Counted from the stretch's first letter, positions 7,155 to 14,994 are shown. The stretch: DNA of 26,311 nucleotides from CAZUEG01 sp043798775 (GCA_043798775.1 JAZDOL010000006.1:1-26311); one strand, 5' to 3'. Notes: generated by a model not told the origin, from the letters alone. Numbers and translations: made by a program.

Positions 7155-8807
7155 TTATCGCCCTGCTGTCGTGCGCGGACAGTTAAATTTCACTTTCGTA
7201 CAAGACGAGATAGTGGGATTTATTAAAGTCGTGATTTGAGTACTGGTACTATCAATACAATAATACTGCTTATTCGAACCCGACATTTCTTTTAGGATGA
7301 TTACAGCGCAATAGCTTTGCGGTTTAGTACCGGCCGGTTTCCTGATTAATGGATATCCCCCCATTATTTTGTCTATTTCGTCGCACAGATCTTTTATCAT
7401 ACTACTAGAACCAGAACAGGATAGATCTTTATAGCTACCATTGTCTAAATACATCGTTTCTGCCTCATTGGCAATTCTTTCCATGGCATATATTGCACTT
7501 TTATCTGCCGCCGAAGCCGCCGTGGCTGTCGGATCAAGGTCTATAGCGCCTATTAACGTCTCAATAATCTCTTCTACCGGCTTACTATCTAATGGCGCTT
7601 CTATTGCAACCGCTTTATTATAATCTTTGAAAATAAAACTGTAATTTAGAGTATATTTACCACCATCATCTGGAAAATTTAAGATAATATCGAAAGTCAT
7701 TTTTGTCGGTAAATTATCTTTTTTGCCAACCCAGAGATTTATCTTGTCGTATTCCATCATCCCCATTGCTTCGGTATACGCTGTTTTTTCTTCCGCGCTG
7801 ATAACTTCTGCGCCCAATATTTCGATTGTCTTCATCGTCAAATCCGTAATCGTGTTCTTATCAAGCGGTATTTGATAATGATACGAATTGACTCCGTTAA
7901 TTTTTTCGTCCTTCATTTTGACGATATTTTTTGCGGATTTAACGATCTCGTCGTTCCACATCTTTTCAATTTGTTTCTTTTGCTCGGGAGTCATCTTTTC
8001 CAGTAAACCTTGGGCATTAAATTGCTTTTCTAATTCCTCAAGGTTATATTTTTGGGCGATAGCGGCAATATCTACCATTATCCATTGGTCTTTTAGGTCG
8101 CCGACACCAAGGGTCTCCATCATCGGAAATTCGGAAATTTTAAAGTACATTATTTTCTTAATCATTCTCATTTCCATTCCGAACGAAACCATTATCCCCT
8201 CGATGCCACTAGTTGTGTCCATTTTCATTGAAAGATCGGGGTTCTTCTCGTCAGTCACGTTAATCGCTCCGTCCATCGTTATCTTTGCCGAACTGCTCGG
8301 TAATCCCACAGACCCTGTACCCTTCGGATTCATTTCTATACTGGCGTTTACCTCCCCTGAAAATGCCATCGTTTTAACTGACTCTATCTTGCCAGCCATC
8401 TTCTTCAAAACAATACCCGGGATTTGCGAGTAATAAGTATAGGCAAGAACACCAGCAGCAATGAGGAGAAATGCCAATACGGCAACAATTATTACCGTTC
8501 TTTCTCTTTTAGGCGCTGCATTAACGCCCTTAAACCAATCGTCGCTACTTTGTCCGGTAGATGAAAACGTATGACTATCTGAAGAAATACCCCGATCCTC
8601 GGATTGAGAATAGGCATCGCTAACCAACGGTTCTGGAGACGATGTTGGGGGCAATGGTGTAGAGTTGAATTCGGTCACGGCAAGTATTGCGTCTTCGATA
8701 TCGGTTATCGGCCAACCAACCTTAATTAACGCGCTTTTTATATCGTCCATCGCCACTCTCTTTGATAATTCTCCTTTAATATACTCAATGAGTTGCTGGT
8801 TTACCAT
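7155..8807 (-). CDS. Membrane-anchored protein: UBA-like N-terminus, lipoprotein-like domain, pilin-like C-terminus
   Basis: 550 residues in four visible parts. Residues 1-42 form a small helical segment (IKSALIKVGW..DIEDAI) like the UBA-like head of many CPR membrane proteins. Residues 43-100 are a Ser/Pro-rich linker. Residues 104-123 are one transmembrane helix. Residues 130-410 are a long extracytoplasmic domain of alternating strands (DGAINVTDEKNP, YDKINLWVGKKDNLPTK) resembling LppX/LolA-like beta-sheet proteins. Residues 428-550 contain AMERIANEAETMYLDNGSY and six Cys (464, 475, 500, 517, 536, 543), like the globular head of CPR pilins but without a prepilin leader. Function is unknown; adhesion or envelope lipid handling are guesses. 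It stands alone between tRNA-Ser and tRNA-Ala. Confidence 0.72.
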   Translation of the reverse strand: MVNQQLIEYIKGELSKRVAMDDIKSALIKVGWPITDIEDAILAVTEFNSTPLPPTSSPEPLVSDAYSQSEDRGISSDSHTFSSTGQSSDDWFKGVNAAPKRERTVIIVAVLAFLLIAAGVLAYTYYSQIPGIVLKKMAGKIESVKTMAFSGEVNASIEMNPKGTGSVGLPSSSAKITMDGAINVTDEKNPDLSMKMDTTSGIEGIMVSFGMEMRMIKKIMYFKISEFPMMETLGVGDLKDQWIMVDIAAIAQKYNLEELEKQFNAQGLLEKMTPEQKKQIEKMWNDEIVKSAKNIVKMKDEKINGVNSYHYQIPLDKNTITDLTMKTIEILGAEVISAEEKTAYTEAMGMMEYDKINLWVGKKDNLPTKMTFDIILNFPDDGGKYTLNYSFIFKDYNKAVAIEAPLDSKPVEEIIETLIGAIDLDPTATAASAADKSAIYAMERIANEAETMYLDNGSYKDLSCSGSSSMIKDLCDEIDKIMGGYPLIRKPAGTKPQSYCAVIILKEMSGSNKQYYCIDSTSTQITTLINPTISSCTKVKFNCPRTTAGR

Positions 8808-8879
8808 ATAGTTTATTAAAGATTAAATACTTTTAGTAAGTTTAGCTCTTAATAAAATTATCGCAAGAGAAACAACTAT

Positions 8880-9018
8880 AGTCCTGCTACGCTTCCTCCT
8901 TCGTCCTGAGCTTGCCGAAGGACTACGGAAGGACAAGAAAGTTTCGCAGGACACTACTTCTAACGAAATTACCAGATTTTGTAAACTATGTTATATGTCC
9001 CTCGACTTCGCTCGGGAC
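8880..9018. repeat. Cluster of family B palindromic repeats
   Basis: The gap 8808-9109 has no gene. It contains GTCCTGAGCTTGCCGAAGGA (8903-8922), CTCCTTC and GAAGGAC arms around it, and GTCCC(TCGACTTCGC)TCGGGAC near 8997-9018, which forms a palindrome. A plus-strand ORF here (8912-9097) only translates repeats. Confidence 0.6.
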
Positions 9019-9110
9019 ACTCGATTCGCGCCTAAGCGAATTATTAAGAATATATATAATAATGCATGGGTGGCTTGCCACGAGTGAGCCCCCGTAGGGG
9101 CGAATCGAGT
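9019..9110. repeat. Inverted repeat anchored on the 3' end of tRNA-Ala
   Basis: ACTCGATTCGCGCC (9019-9032) and GGGGCGAATCGAGT (9097-9110) are complementary over 14 bp with one mismatch. The right arm ends exactly at the tRNA-Ala discriminator. Two smaller palindromes (GTGGC-TT-GCCAC and GCCCC-CGTA-GGGGC) lie between. Confidence 0.65.
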
Positions 9111-9182
9111 GGACCCGCGGGGACTCGAACCCCGGACCTCCTCGATGCCATCGAGGCGCTCTACCAACTAAGCTACGGGCCC
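9110..9182 (-). tRNA. tRNA-Ala (anticodon GGC)
   Basis: 73-nt cloverleaf: acceptor GGGCCCG/CGGGTCC containing the G3:U70 wobble that identifies tRNA-Ala, anticodon loop ATGGCAT on stem CCTCG/CGAGG, T-arm CGGGG-TTCGAGT-CCCCG, A73. CCA is not encoded. It reads GCC and GCU. Confidence 0.97.
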
Positions 9183-9228
9183 GTGATTAATCATCAAACC
9201 AGATTTTAGAATGTTTGGCAATAATTGT

Positions 9229-9768
9229 TTAGTTATCCCAATTATAATTCGGATGGTGAGGTCCAATATCCGGATTACATTTTACTGCCGGCAAATTAAC
9301 AACGATGTCGTCGGAATTGTACCATAAACCGTCTGGTCCGGGAGATAAAATATTATCGGTATAACAACCGCCTTCCCCTTCGTTTTCGTTAAATAAATAG
9401 GGAGACCCCCATGGATCGCTAATGTTTTGCTGAAATACCATATTCCCGCCGGTGGCGTTACCTAAGGCAATAATGGCGGCATTATAGGTAATCCAACACG
9501 AATCGGTTTTTGGCAATAACTGAATATTGCCCTTATTGCGACAGCTACATTCGGTACACAAACTGCCGGTAATCTCGCCGAATGTCATACCGCTTTCATA
9601 GCGGGCAAGGGTAATCAACCCAATAAGCTGTCCTAATTCTGCCTTGGCTTTCCCATACTGCGCTTTGGTTTTCGCGCTATTTAGGCTTACCATTACGATA
9701 CTCGAAAGAATGCTAATAATCGCAATTACCACTAGTAATTCTATTAAAGTGAATCCCTTAGACTTCAT
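9229..9768 (-). CDS. Type IV pilin / GspG-like pseudopilin
   Basis: 179 residues beginning MKSKG|FTLIELL, a class III prepilin leader with cleavage after Gly5 and the conserved Glu at position 5 of the mature protein, followed by the hydrophobic assembly helix. The C-terminal part has DPWGSPYLFNENEGEG and PGPDGLWYNSDDI, the pattern of the Ca2+-binding loop of major pseudopilins such as GspG. Cys pairs near 70-75 and later probably form disulphides. It is a fibre subunit exported through the inner membrane and processed by a prepilin peptidase. The small membrane gene at 9780-10073 lies 11 nt upstream, probably in the same operon. The pilM-N-O genes needed for assembly lie at 22.7-24.9 kb. Confidence 0.88.
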   Translation of the reverse strand: MKSKGFTLIELLVVIAIISILSSIVMVSLNSAKTKAQYGKAKAELGQLIGLITLARYESGMTFGEITGSLCTECSCRNKGNIQLLPKTDSCWITYNAAIIALGNATGGNMVFQQNISDPWGSPYLFNENEGEGGCYTDNILSPGPDGLWYNSDDIVVNLPAVKCNPDIGPHHPNYNWDN

Positions 9769-9779
9769 AACGGCGGAAA

Positions 9780-10073
9780 TTATTTTAATAACGGGTTATC
9801 GCCCACCGGAGAGGGCACAATCATTGGTTTGGTGTTTTGACTGACGGGCAATACTATCGATAAGGCAATTATCAAAATCGAGGCGATAATTAATATTAAT
9901 GTCGCTTGTTTCTCAGTTTTAATGATCCCCCCTGATTTTCTTATCGCCCAAAGGACAATCTTTGGAGTATTTAAATTATTACCACCTGCAGTCGATGGTT
10001 TTTCAAATTCGTTTTCCTGACGACTCAAAGCGCCACTCAAATCCACTGATTCTTTTTGGTTTAGTTCTTCCAT
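9780..10073 (-). CDS. Small single-pass membrane protein, upstream partner of the pilin gene
   Basis: 97 residues: a polar N-terminal half rich in Glu, Ser and Asn (1-40), a basic patch IRKSGGIIKTEKQ (44-56), a strong transmembrane helix LILIIASILIIALSIVLPV (59-77) and a short Pro-containing tail. By the positive-inside rule the N-terminus is cytoplasmic. I do not recognise a family. It precedes the pilin gene by 11 nt on the same strand, so a role in pilin expression or assembly is possible but unproven. Confidence 0.6.
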   Translation of the reverse strand: MEELNQKESVDLSGALSRQENEFEKPSTAGGNNLNTPKIVLWAIRKSGGIIKTEKQATLILIIASILIIALSIVLPVSQNTKPMIVPSPVGDNPLLK

Positions 10074-10133
10074 GTATTAATTTGTTATGTAACTGTTCTT
10101 ATCTGTAAATAATTTTGTCTACCCGATTGAAAT

Positions 10134-10164
10134 GGTGTCGCGTAATAATTCACCGTTGGCGAAT
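10134..10164. repeat. Family A repeat, partial copy
   Basis: GGTGTCGCGTAATAATTCAC starts a copy with inner arms like those at 10209-10249, but the closing ACGCGAC arm is missing and simple 'aatcactc'-type repeats follow. Confidence 0.55.
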
Positions 10165-10208
10165 CAACTCAATCACTCAATCACTTATTAACTTAATCGC
10201 TCGTTCTT

Positions 10209-10292
10209 GGTGTCGCGTAATAATTCGCCGCTGGCGAATTAAACGCGACTAACCGAGTTTAAATTTTGCATTGGCAAAATTCATTACTCGGT
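10209..10292. repeat. Two-hairpin module attached to tRNA-Arg(CCT)
   Basis: Hairpin 1 has outer arms GTCGCGT (10212-10218) and ACGCGAC (10243-10249) and inner arms TAATTCGCC / GGCGAATTA. Hairpin 2 has arms ACCGAGT (10252-10258) and ACTCGGT (10286-10292) with inner AATTTTGC / GCAAAATT-type pairing. The last base of hairpin 2 is the complement of the tRNA discriminator. Confidence 0.75.
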
Positions 10293-10363
10293 GCCCCCAT
10301 CAGGAATTGGACCTGAATCTAGGGCTTAGGAGTCCCTTGTTCTGTCCGTTGAACTATGGGGGC
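10292..10363 (-). tRNA. tRNA-Arg (anticodon CCT)
   Basis: 72-nt cloverleaf: acceptor GCCCCCA/TGGGGGC, D-stem GTTC/GAAC, anticodon loop CTCCTAA, T-stem TCAGG/CCTGA, A73. Oddities: an A31-G39 mismatch at the base of the anticodon loop, and a T-loop TCCAATT with C instead of U at position 55. The next bases are CCG, so CCA is not fully encoded. It reads AGG. Confidence 0.93.
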
Positions 10364-10403
10364 GCAATTGATCAATATATAGCCAATCTATCACACGCCA
10401 TTC

Positions 10404-10432
10404 TTGTCGCCAATATCCCCTTGTGGTAAAAT
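10404..10432 (+). promoter_or_regulatory. Promoter of the HtrA gene, leaderless
   Basis: -35 TTGTCG (10404-10409), 17-bp spacer, and TAAAAT (10427-10432) preceded by TGG (extended -10). Six bases later comes the ATG at 10439, so the predicted start is the first base of the codon. Confidence 0.65.
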
Positions 10433-10438
10433 CCACCA

Positions 10439-11467
10439 ATGAAAACAAAATCCCCTATCGTAGAAATAGCAAAGAAGGCCTGTCCGGCGGTCATTACGAT
10501 AATCATTTCTAAGGATCTGCCGAAAATCGACGGGTTTTATTATCTTCCCTATGGAGATAAAAATTTTCTTGTTCCCCAAATGAACAAGGGAAAGAACGAA
10601 AAGACGCGCGTTGGTGGCGGTTCAGGTTTTGTTGTATCCCAAGACGGTTATATCCTGACAAACCAGCACGTTGTTTCCGACCCAGATGCCGATTATATGG
10701 TAATTATCGATCCGGACAAAAGATTCTCGGCAAAGATTCTTGCCCGCGATCGGATTAACGATATCGCTATTTTAAAAATTGAAGAAAAGAACTTGCCATT
10801 TTTATTGCTCGCTGATTCCGACAAAATCGAACTTGGAGAATCGGTTGTCGCTATCGGCAATCCAATGGGTGAATTCCACGATACTTTGTCGGCAGGAATT
10901 GTTTCTGGTCTTTCCCGCTTAATCACCGCTCATAACGGGCCATCGATGGAAATGTCGAAACTTAAAGGGCTTATCCAAACCGATGCGGCAATCAATCCCG
11001 GTAATTCAGGTGGACCACTAGTTAACATGGAGGGAAAAGTAATTGGAATTAACACGGCAATTGTCGAGGGGGCGCAAAATCTTGGTTTCGCTATTCCTAT
11101 AAATTATGCAATTCGCGACCTGGAAGAAGTTAAAAAGTACGGAAGAATCAAACGACCGTTTTTGGGAGTAAAGTATATCGTACTAGACGCAAAAATCGCC
11201 GAAGAACACCATCTTCCGATGGGTTATGGAGCAATAATTGTCCGCGAACGATTTGGCGAGAATGCTGTCGTGAAAGGATCAGCGGCGGAACGCGCTGGAC
11301 TTAAGGAGTTTGATATTATTCTTGAAGTTGAGGAAGAAAAGATTAACAACGGAAATCCTTTAGCAAGCGCTTTAGCAAAATTTAATATTGGCGACGAAGT
11401 TGAGCTGAAGGTATTAAGGGCAGGAAAAGAATTCGCCGTCAAGGTGAAGCTCGAGGAAAAAAGATAG
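10439..11467 (+). CDS. HtrA/Deg-family trypsin-like serine protease with one PDZ domain
   Basis: 342 residues. The protease domain (about 5-225) has the catalytic triad H77 (TNQHVV), D108 (INDIAIL) and S190 (NPGNSGGPLV). One PDZ domain follows at about 240-340 (FLGVKYIVLD, AERAGLKEFDIILEVEEEKI). HtrA proteins are protein quality-control proteases, normally in the periplasm or outside the membrane. No signal peptide or membrane helix is seen: the chain begins MKTKSPIVEIAKKACPAVIT, directly in the protease fold. It is either cytoplasmic or exported by an unseen route. An upstream start is unlikely, because the promoter ends 6 nt before this ATG. The gene is isolated on the plus strand, divergent from tRNA-Arg, with its own terminator. 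Confidence 0.92.
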   Translation: MKTKSPIVEIAKKACPAVITIIISKDLPKIDGFYYLPYGDKNFLVPQMNKGKNEKTRVGGGSGFVVSQDGYILTNQHVVSDPDADYMVIIDPDKRFSAKILARDRINDIAILKIEEKNLPFLLLADSDKIELGESVVAIGNPMGEFHDTLSAGIVSGLSRLITAHNGPSMEMSKLKGLIQTDAAINPGNSGGPLVNMEGKVIGINTAIVEGAQNLGFAIPINYAIRDLEEVKKYGRIKRPFLGVKYIVLDAKIAEEHHLPMGYGAIIVRERFGENAVVKGSAAERAGLKEFDIILEVEEEKINNGNPLASALAKFNIGDEVELKVLRAGKEFAVKVKLEEKR

Positions 11468-11491
11468 TCCGGCGTCTACATACTAAAACAA

Positions 11492-11531
11492 CTCATACAA
11501 AAAAGTGGCGATCGCCACTTTTTTGTATGAG
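11492..11531. terminator. Perfect 40-bp palindromic terminator
   Basis: Two exact 20-bp arms centred on GGCGATCGCC, with A6 and T6 tracts inside the stem. It serves the convergent HtrA gene and the CYTH gene on the other strand. There is no unpaired loop in the DNA sequence, so the RNA hairpin loop would be opened from the centre. Confidence 0.9.
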
Positions 11532-11559
11532 CTTGCTGGTGACATGATTTTATTTCGCC

Positions 11560-12158
11560 TCACTCCACCCTTTTCACCATTTCCTCAAAAGTAATTCGAG
11601 AATATTCGCTTTCCTCAATGCCGTTCAGCCGATAAACCTGATTGGTGGAAAATATCTTTTTATCGGCAGGATTTAAACCTAGCCAATTAATTGCTTCATC
11701 AATTTTGTCCCAACTTCTCGCCTCGATTTCCAAAAACGGTTTAAGTTGCGGATAGGAGTCGATATCAAATTCCACGCCATTGAGTAGATATCTTATCCGT
11801 CGATTTTCAATATAGTGCTTTTCTTTTAGGCCAATTTTTGATAACAATTCCGCTGTCTTATCGAAATCGTTAACAATAACCTCCACTTCCTCCATTCCCT
11901 CGTCGTTAGCAGTACCATCATGAGTTTTAAATCCCAGCCGTTTTTTAAATGTCAGGGTAATTTGTTCGCCTTCATCGCGCACCCTAATCCACGCCCCCTC
12001 TTTATCTAGCCGCAAGTCGGGATAATCAAATACCCGCCGGCGGTATAGCTTATCAAATATTTTTTACCGCCTAAGTCGCTTATCTTTTTCTGGATAGTTT
12101 CCGGGTCGACATCGAGAAACTTTACTTCAATTTCTTCCATATCATTGCTTTTTGACAT
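11560..12158 (-). pseudogene. CYTH-domain protein (class IV adenylate cyclase / thiamine triphosphatase-like), one-base frameshift
   Basis: The first frame starts at ATG 12158 (or 12140) and reads MEEIEVKFLDVDPETIQKK, including the ExExK signature of CYTH enzymes, then hits TAG at 12006-12008. The rest of the domain continues in another frame from about 12065 to 11560 (RRRVFDYPDLRLDKEG, WIRVRDEG, ..FEIDSYPQ-like, FLEIEA). Adding one base to the six-A run (minus strand; T 12060-12065) joins both into one 199-residue protein of normal length. CYTH proteins bind triphosphates with acidic and basic residues lining a beta tunnel. The break may be a real mutation, an assembly error at the homopolymer, or -1 slippage. 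Read only from 12015, the ORF lacks the catalytic ExExK. Confidence 0.85.
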
Positions 12159-12210
12159 GTATTATCATTTTTTTAATACTGATTATTATATAAGTCCCTT
12201 GTCAGCAATC

Positions 12211-12813
12211 CTATATTAGATGAGCCGTGCCATTAATCAATGCTGCGGAAAAAGTATCTTCACTGGTTTTATTAAATATGCTTAACGAGGCATTGTCCGG
12301 ATTATATTTGAAACTTTCATCTTTCGAAATTTTGAGCAGGCACGGAATCAGCGCCCGAATCGCGCCTCCATGGGTAACGATAACCGCCGATTGTAACGGG
12401 CAATTATCAAGGATACCCTTGATGGCTTCCGTTAATCGATTTTCAAAATCTTTCCAGGATTCGCCGTTGGGCGGAACAAATTCAAATCTGTTTTCAAGCG
12501 TCATCTTTTCGAGAATTTTTTTTACTTCTGGCCAGCTCTTATTGGTAAGCCCCCCCCAATTTCTTTCTTCCAAGCCGTCGATTGTCGCGACCGATAAATT
12601 ATACTTTCGGACGATAATTGAAGCGCTTTCTATGGCACGGATTTCTTTGGAAGAATAGACGGTGAATGGCAGATATTCCTTCAGCGCTTTCGCCGTCAGT
12701 GCCATTTGTCTTCTACCGTTTTCTGTTAACCCTGTCGGATCGTCTAATCCATGCATAGTGCCATCGGCATTTTTCAGTGTCTCACCATGCCTGATAAGAA
12801 TCAGCTTAGACAT
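12211..12813 (-). CDS. Histidine phosphatase family protein (phosphoglycerate mutase-like)
   Basis: 200 residues. The RHGET motif (R8, H9, G10, E11) supplies the phosphorylated His. R59 (IRAIESA), the acidic pair E82/E83 (LEERNWG) and the second His H148 (VTHGGAIR) complete the active site. Fold and length fit a small phosphatase of the PhoE/CobC type rather than glycolytic mutase. The substrate is unknown. It lies 13 nt downstream of the LmbE-like gene and is probably cotranscribed with it. Confidence 0.9.
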   Translation of the reverse strand: MSKLILIRHGETLKNADGTMHGLDDPTGLTENGRRQMALTAKALKEYLPFTVYSSKEIRAIESASIIVRKYNLSVATIDGLEERNWGGLTNKSWPEVKKILEKMTLENRFEFVPPNGESWKDFENRLTEAIKGILDNCPLQSAVIVTHGGAIRALIPCLLKISKDESFKYNPDNASLSIFNKTSEDTFSAALINGTAHLI

Positions 12814-12826
12814 AATAGTTAGAAAG

Positions 12827-13522
12827 TTATTTCACAAAAAGCTCTTCTCCGTTTAGAAAATAAGAAATAAACTTGCGATCAAGAATCGGCTGGGATTGTT
12901 TGTGCCAATCAGAATAGGGTTTTTTATATACTTGGCTTTTCATTTTATAAAGCGCTCTTCGTTTAATTGCTTTTTCCTTTTCGATATTTATCCTGATTGC
13001 GCGGAGTGGAATCAATGGCATATTTTTTTGGCTAACCTCGAGCCGACCAACGGCTTTATCTTTTGTCCAAATAAAAAATTGTAAAGCCGCCACTTGTTTT
13101 TTCGGCCCCTTTACTATCTTAGTCATTAATTGATTTACCGCCTGATGGTCGGGATGAGCATCGGCGTGATGGAAATAAATAATATCTGGTTTTTCATTAT
13201 CAGATATTTTTGCGACAACTTTTCTTAATTTTGCGCTTTCTTTCCAAGTGCCCCCGTCGCCGTCTATCTGGTTAAGAAAATATATCCTATTTTTCGGAAC
13301 GCCTAAAACCGTACAGGCCGATAACATTTCCTGCCGACGGGTTGTTTTTAATTGGGATGGAGTTGGCCGGTTGATGATCCCCAATACCGCTTTATGGGAA
13401 TGACGTCCGTCGGTAAATATTACAATATAAACACTATCTTCGCTTTTTATGTGTTGGACGATCCGGCCACCGACTCCCAAGATGGCATCGTCGTCATGAG
13501 CGACATAAACTCCAATTTTCAT
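12827..13522 (-). CDS. PIG-L/LmbE family N-deacetylase-like protein
   Basis: 231 residues. The zinc-binding motif AHxDD appears as AHDDDAI (H9, D11, D12; Asp replaces the common Pro-Asp-Asp-Glu spelling) and the second motif HPDH at 123-126. Known members deacetylate N-acetyl-glucosamine conjugates (GlcNAc-PI, mycothiol and bacillithiol precursors), and others act on small sugars. The C-terminal half has a basic stretch (EKEKAIKRRALYKMKSQ). The phosphatase gene follows closely, suggesting a small sugar-metabolism or salvage operon. The exact substrate cannot be given. Confidence 0.88.
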   Translation of the reverse strand: MKIGVYVAHDDDAILGVGGRIVQHIKSEDSVYIVIFTDGRHSHKAVLGIINRPTPSQLKTTRRQEMLSACTVLGVPKNRIYFLNQIDGDGGTWKESAKLRKVVAKISDNEKPDIIYFHHADAHPDHQAVNQLMTKIVKGPKKQVAALQFFIWTKDKAVGRLEVSQKNMPLIPLRAIRINIEKEKAIKRRALYKMKSQVYKKPYSDWHKQSQPILDRKFISYFLNGEELFVK

Positions 13523-13555
13523 ATTTTTAATACGTTTGGTTAATTTCTTGCAGGT

Positions 13556-14110
13556 TTAATCACCGAATTTTTTATGCCACCTATTAAGTATCTCCGTGTG
13601 CTTAACGCCAAACCTACTAACATCTTTTCTGACTTCCATAAATGACTTTTCTTGCCAAATAATTTTAGGATTTTTCGAATAGAAAAGATCGGCATAGCTA
13701 ATAATTTCTTCTTCTACGGTTCTCGCAATAAAGTCCTCCTGTGGTAACGGTAATTTATTACTAATAACTTCATCTTTTGTAATTCCAACGCCGATATGAG
13801 TTCGAGCGACAAGAGCATGTTTCGGTAAACCTTCTTTCTCTAGTATCTTTTGTCCTTCCAAAATATGGCAAATATACGGCGCTTTCCCGTTACAACCAAT
13901 CTCTTCGTCTTTCGTTTTGATTATTCCGATGTCGTGAAGCATTGATGCCTCTTCGATAAATCTAACCTTCTCGCTCGATAGTCCCATCTTACGTCCGATA
14001 TGTGTTGCTTTTACTGTCACTAAAACCACATGCGGGATATAAAAACGATACGCCGCCGAATTGGGCTTAATATATTTATGAATTATTTTCAAATAATCTA
14101 CTTTGAGCAT
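13556..14110 (-). CDS. HDIG/HD-domain phosphohydrolase
   Basis: 184 residues with the HD metal site: H27 (IPHVVLV), H59-D60 in LHDIG, H82 (CHILEG), H105 (ARTHIG) and D141 (SYADLFY). Such proteins hydrolyse phosphomonoesters or phosphodiesters of nucleotides using one or two divalent metals. The extra His residues point to the two-metal type. The substrate is not predictable from sequence. It is monocistronic, with a -10 six bases before the ATG. Confidence 0.87.
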   Translation of the reverse strand: MLKVDYLKIIHKYIKPNSAAYRFYIPHVVLVTVKATHIGRKMGLSSEKVRFIEEASMLHDIGIIKTKDEEIGCNGKAPYICHILEGQKILEKEGLPKHALVARTHIGVGITKDEVISNKLPLPQEDFIARTVEEEIISYADLFYSKNPKIIWQEKSFMEVRKDVSRFGVKHTEILNRWHKKFGD

Positions 14111-14116
14111 AAAGCA

Positions 14117-14122
14117 ATTTTA
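14117..14122 (-). promoter_or_regulatory. -10 element for a leaderless HDIG gene
   Basis: Minus-strand TAAAAT, then six bases (TGCTTT), then the ATG at 14110: the same geometry as for the ATPase, HtrA and M24 genes. Confidence 0.5.
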
Positions 14123-14218
14123 TTTTCTATATTGATAAGAATTTCTTTTGACGCTTACCCTTCTTTATCTTTCAGTCTCTCTGGGGCTTTCTTGGTCTTG
14201 TCCAAATGAGAAGATAAT

Positions 14219-14410
14219 TTAAATTCGACTCAATAAATCGTTAATATCTATTCCGCCTTTTGTGATTTTCGTAAAATCAATAACTTCCTCCCAACGATCT
14301 TCTTTTAATGGAGATATTTTGAACAGCGGGGTAGACCGACCGTTTTTTACTTTTTCGGCATACTCCTGAATATTTTCTCCGAAATTTTTTAAAGAAATTA
14401 TATCTTCCAT
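14219..14410 (-). CDS. Phd/YefM-like antitoxin, shortened, without an obvious toxin
   Basis: 63 residues. MEDIISLKNFGENIQEYAEK matches the N-terminal dimerisation region of Phd/YefM antitoxins, and PLFKISPLKEDRWEEVIDF resembles the segment leading into the toxin-binding tail. Between them the family usually has about 8 more residues (a strand with a basic tip); here VKNGRS joins directly to TPLFK, so an internal deletion is likely. No toxin gene follows within the next 108 nt, and the Fic operon upstream has its own partner. It may be an orphan antitoxin. Weak -10-like AACAAT lies upstream. Confidence 0.55.
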   Translation of the reverse strand: MEDIISLKNFGENIQEYAEKVKNGRSTPLFKISPLKEDRWEEVIDFTKITKGGIDINDLLSRI

Positions 14411-14523
14411 AACGATATTGTTTATCTTTAAATTATCTTATGTTTATCCTGTTGTAGCATTTCGTCAACAGATATGGCCTTATTCTTTCAAATAAGAATG
14501 ACACAACCGATTACTCAATTTAA

Positions 14524-14553
14524 GCCCAATGTGGAATTAATCAGAACCTGTTT
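14524..14553 (-). repeat. Family C repeat, degenerate empty copy
   Basis: On the minus strand AAACAGGTTCTGATTAATTC with the following CACA and GGGC matches the family C core with several substitutions. It begins 21 nt after the Fic stop codon. No family B insert is present. Apart from it, the gap 14411-14574 shows nothing. Confidence 0.5.
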
Positions 14554-14574
14554 ATATTAAGACAAAGCTGATAG

Positions 14575-14994
14575 TTATAAACCAATAATATACGAACTGA
14601 TAAATTTTCTAGTGGCGCTAACGGTTTCTGTTTTTAATTTAGGATTGCTTTCCGCCACCCAAACAGCGAAATGGTAAAGTTCGTCATTATCGACTTTTAG
14701 CCATTTTTTATTTTTGTAGAGAAAAACAAGAAGCGTCGTCATAGCGATTCTTTTGTTGCCGTTCTGAAATGGATGATTCTTAACCATCAAATAAAAAAGA
14801 GTCGCTGCCTTTTCTTCTAGGCCACGGTATAAAAGCTTTTTACCAAATCGCTGGAATGGCACCGCTAAACAGCTTTCTAATTTATTCGCAAACCGACTGG
14901 AAAAATCCGGGATCGGCTCATTAAAAGTCATCAATTCTTTTGCTAGACGAAAAGCGATATATTCTACCTCTTTTACCGATAGCTCTTTAATCAT
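14575..14994 (-). CDS. Fic/Doc-family toxin
   Basis: 139 residues. The Fic motif HPFQNGNKR (74-82) is complete with the catalytic His and the anion-binding GNKR. The size and the single small Fic domain fit death-on-curing (Doc) toxins, which phosphorylate EF-Tu using ATP, although AMP transfer by other Fic proteins is possible. The start codon overlaps the stop of the HTH gene (ATGA, 14991-14994), so the two are translationally coupled as in type II toxin-antitoxin operons. Confidence 0.88.
   Translation of the reverse strand: MIKELSVKEVEYIAFRLAKELMTFNEPIPDFSSRFANKLESCLAVPFQRFGKKLLYRGLEEKAATLFYLMVKNHPFQNGNKRIAMTTLLVFLYKNKKWLKVDNDELYHFAVWVAESNPKLKTETVSATRKFISSYIIGL

Noticed and set aside
8912..9097. 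61-residue plus-strand ORF
   Set aside because: It is made of family B repeats and the tRNA-Ala flank; no coding character.
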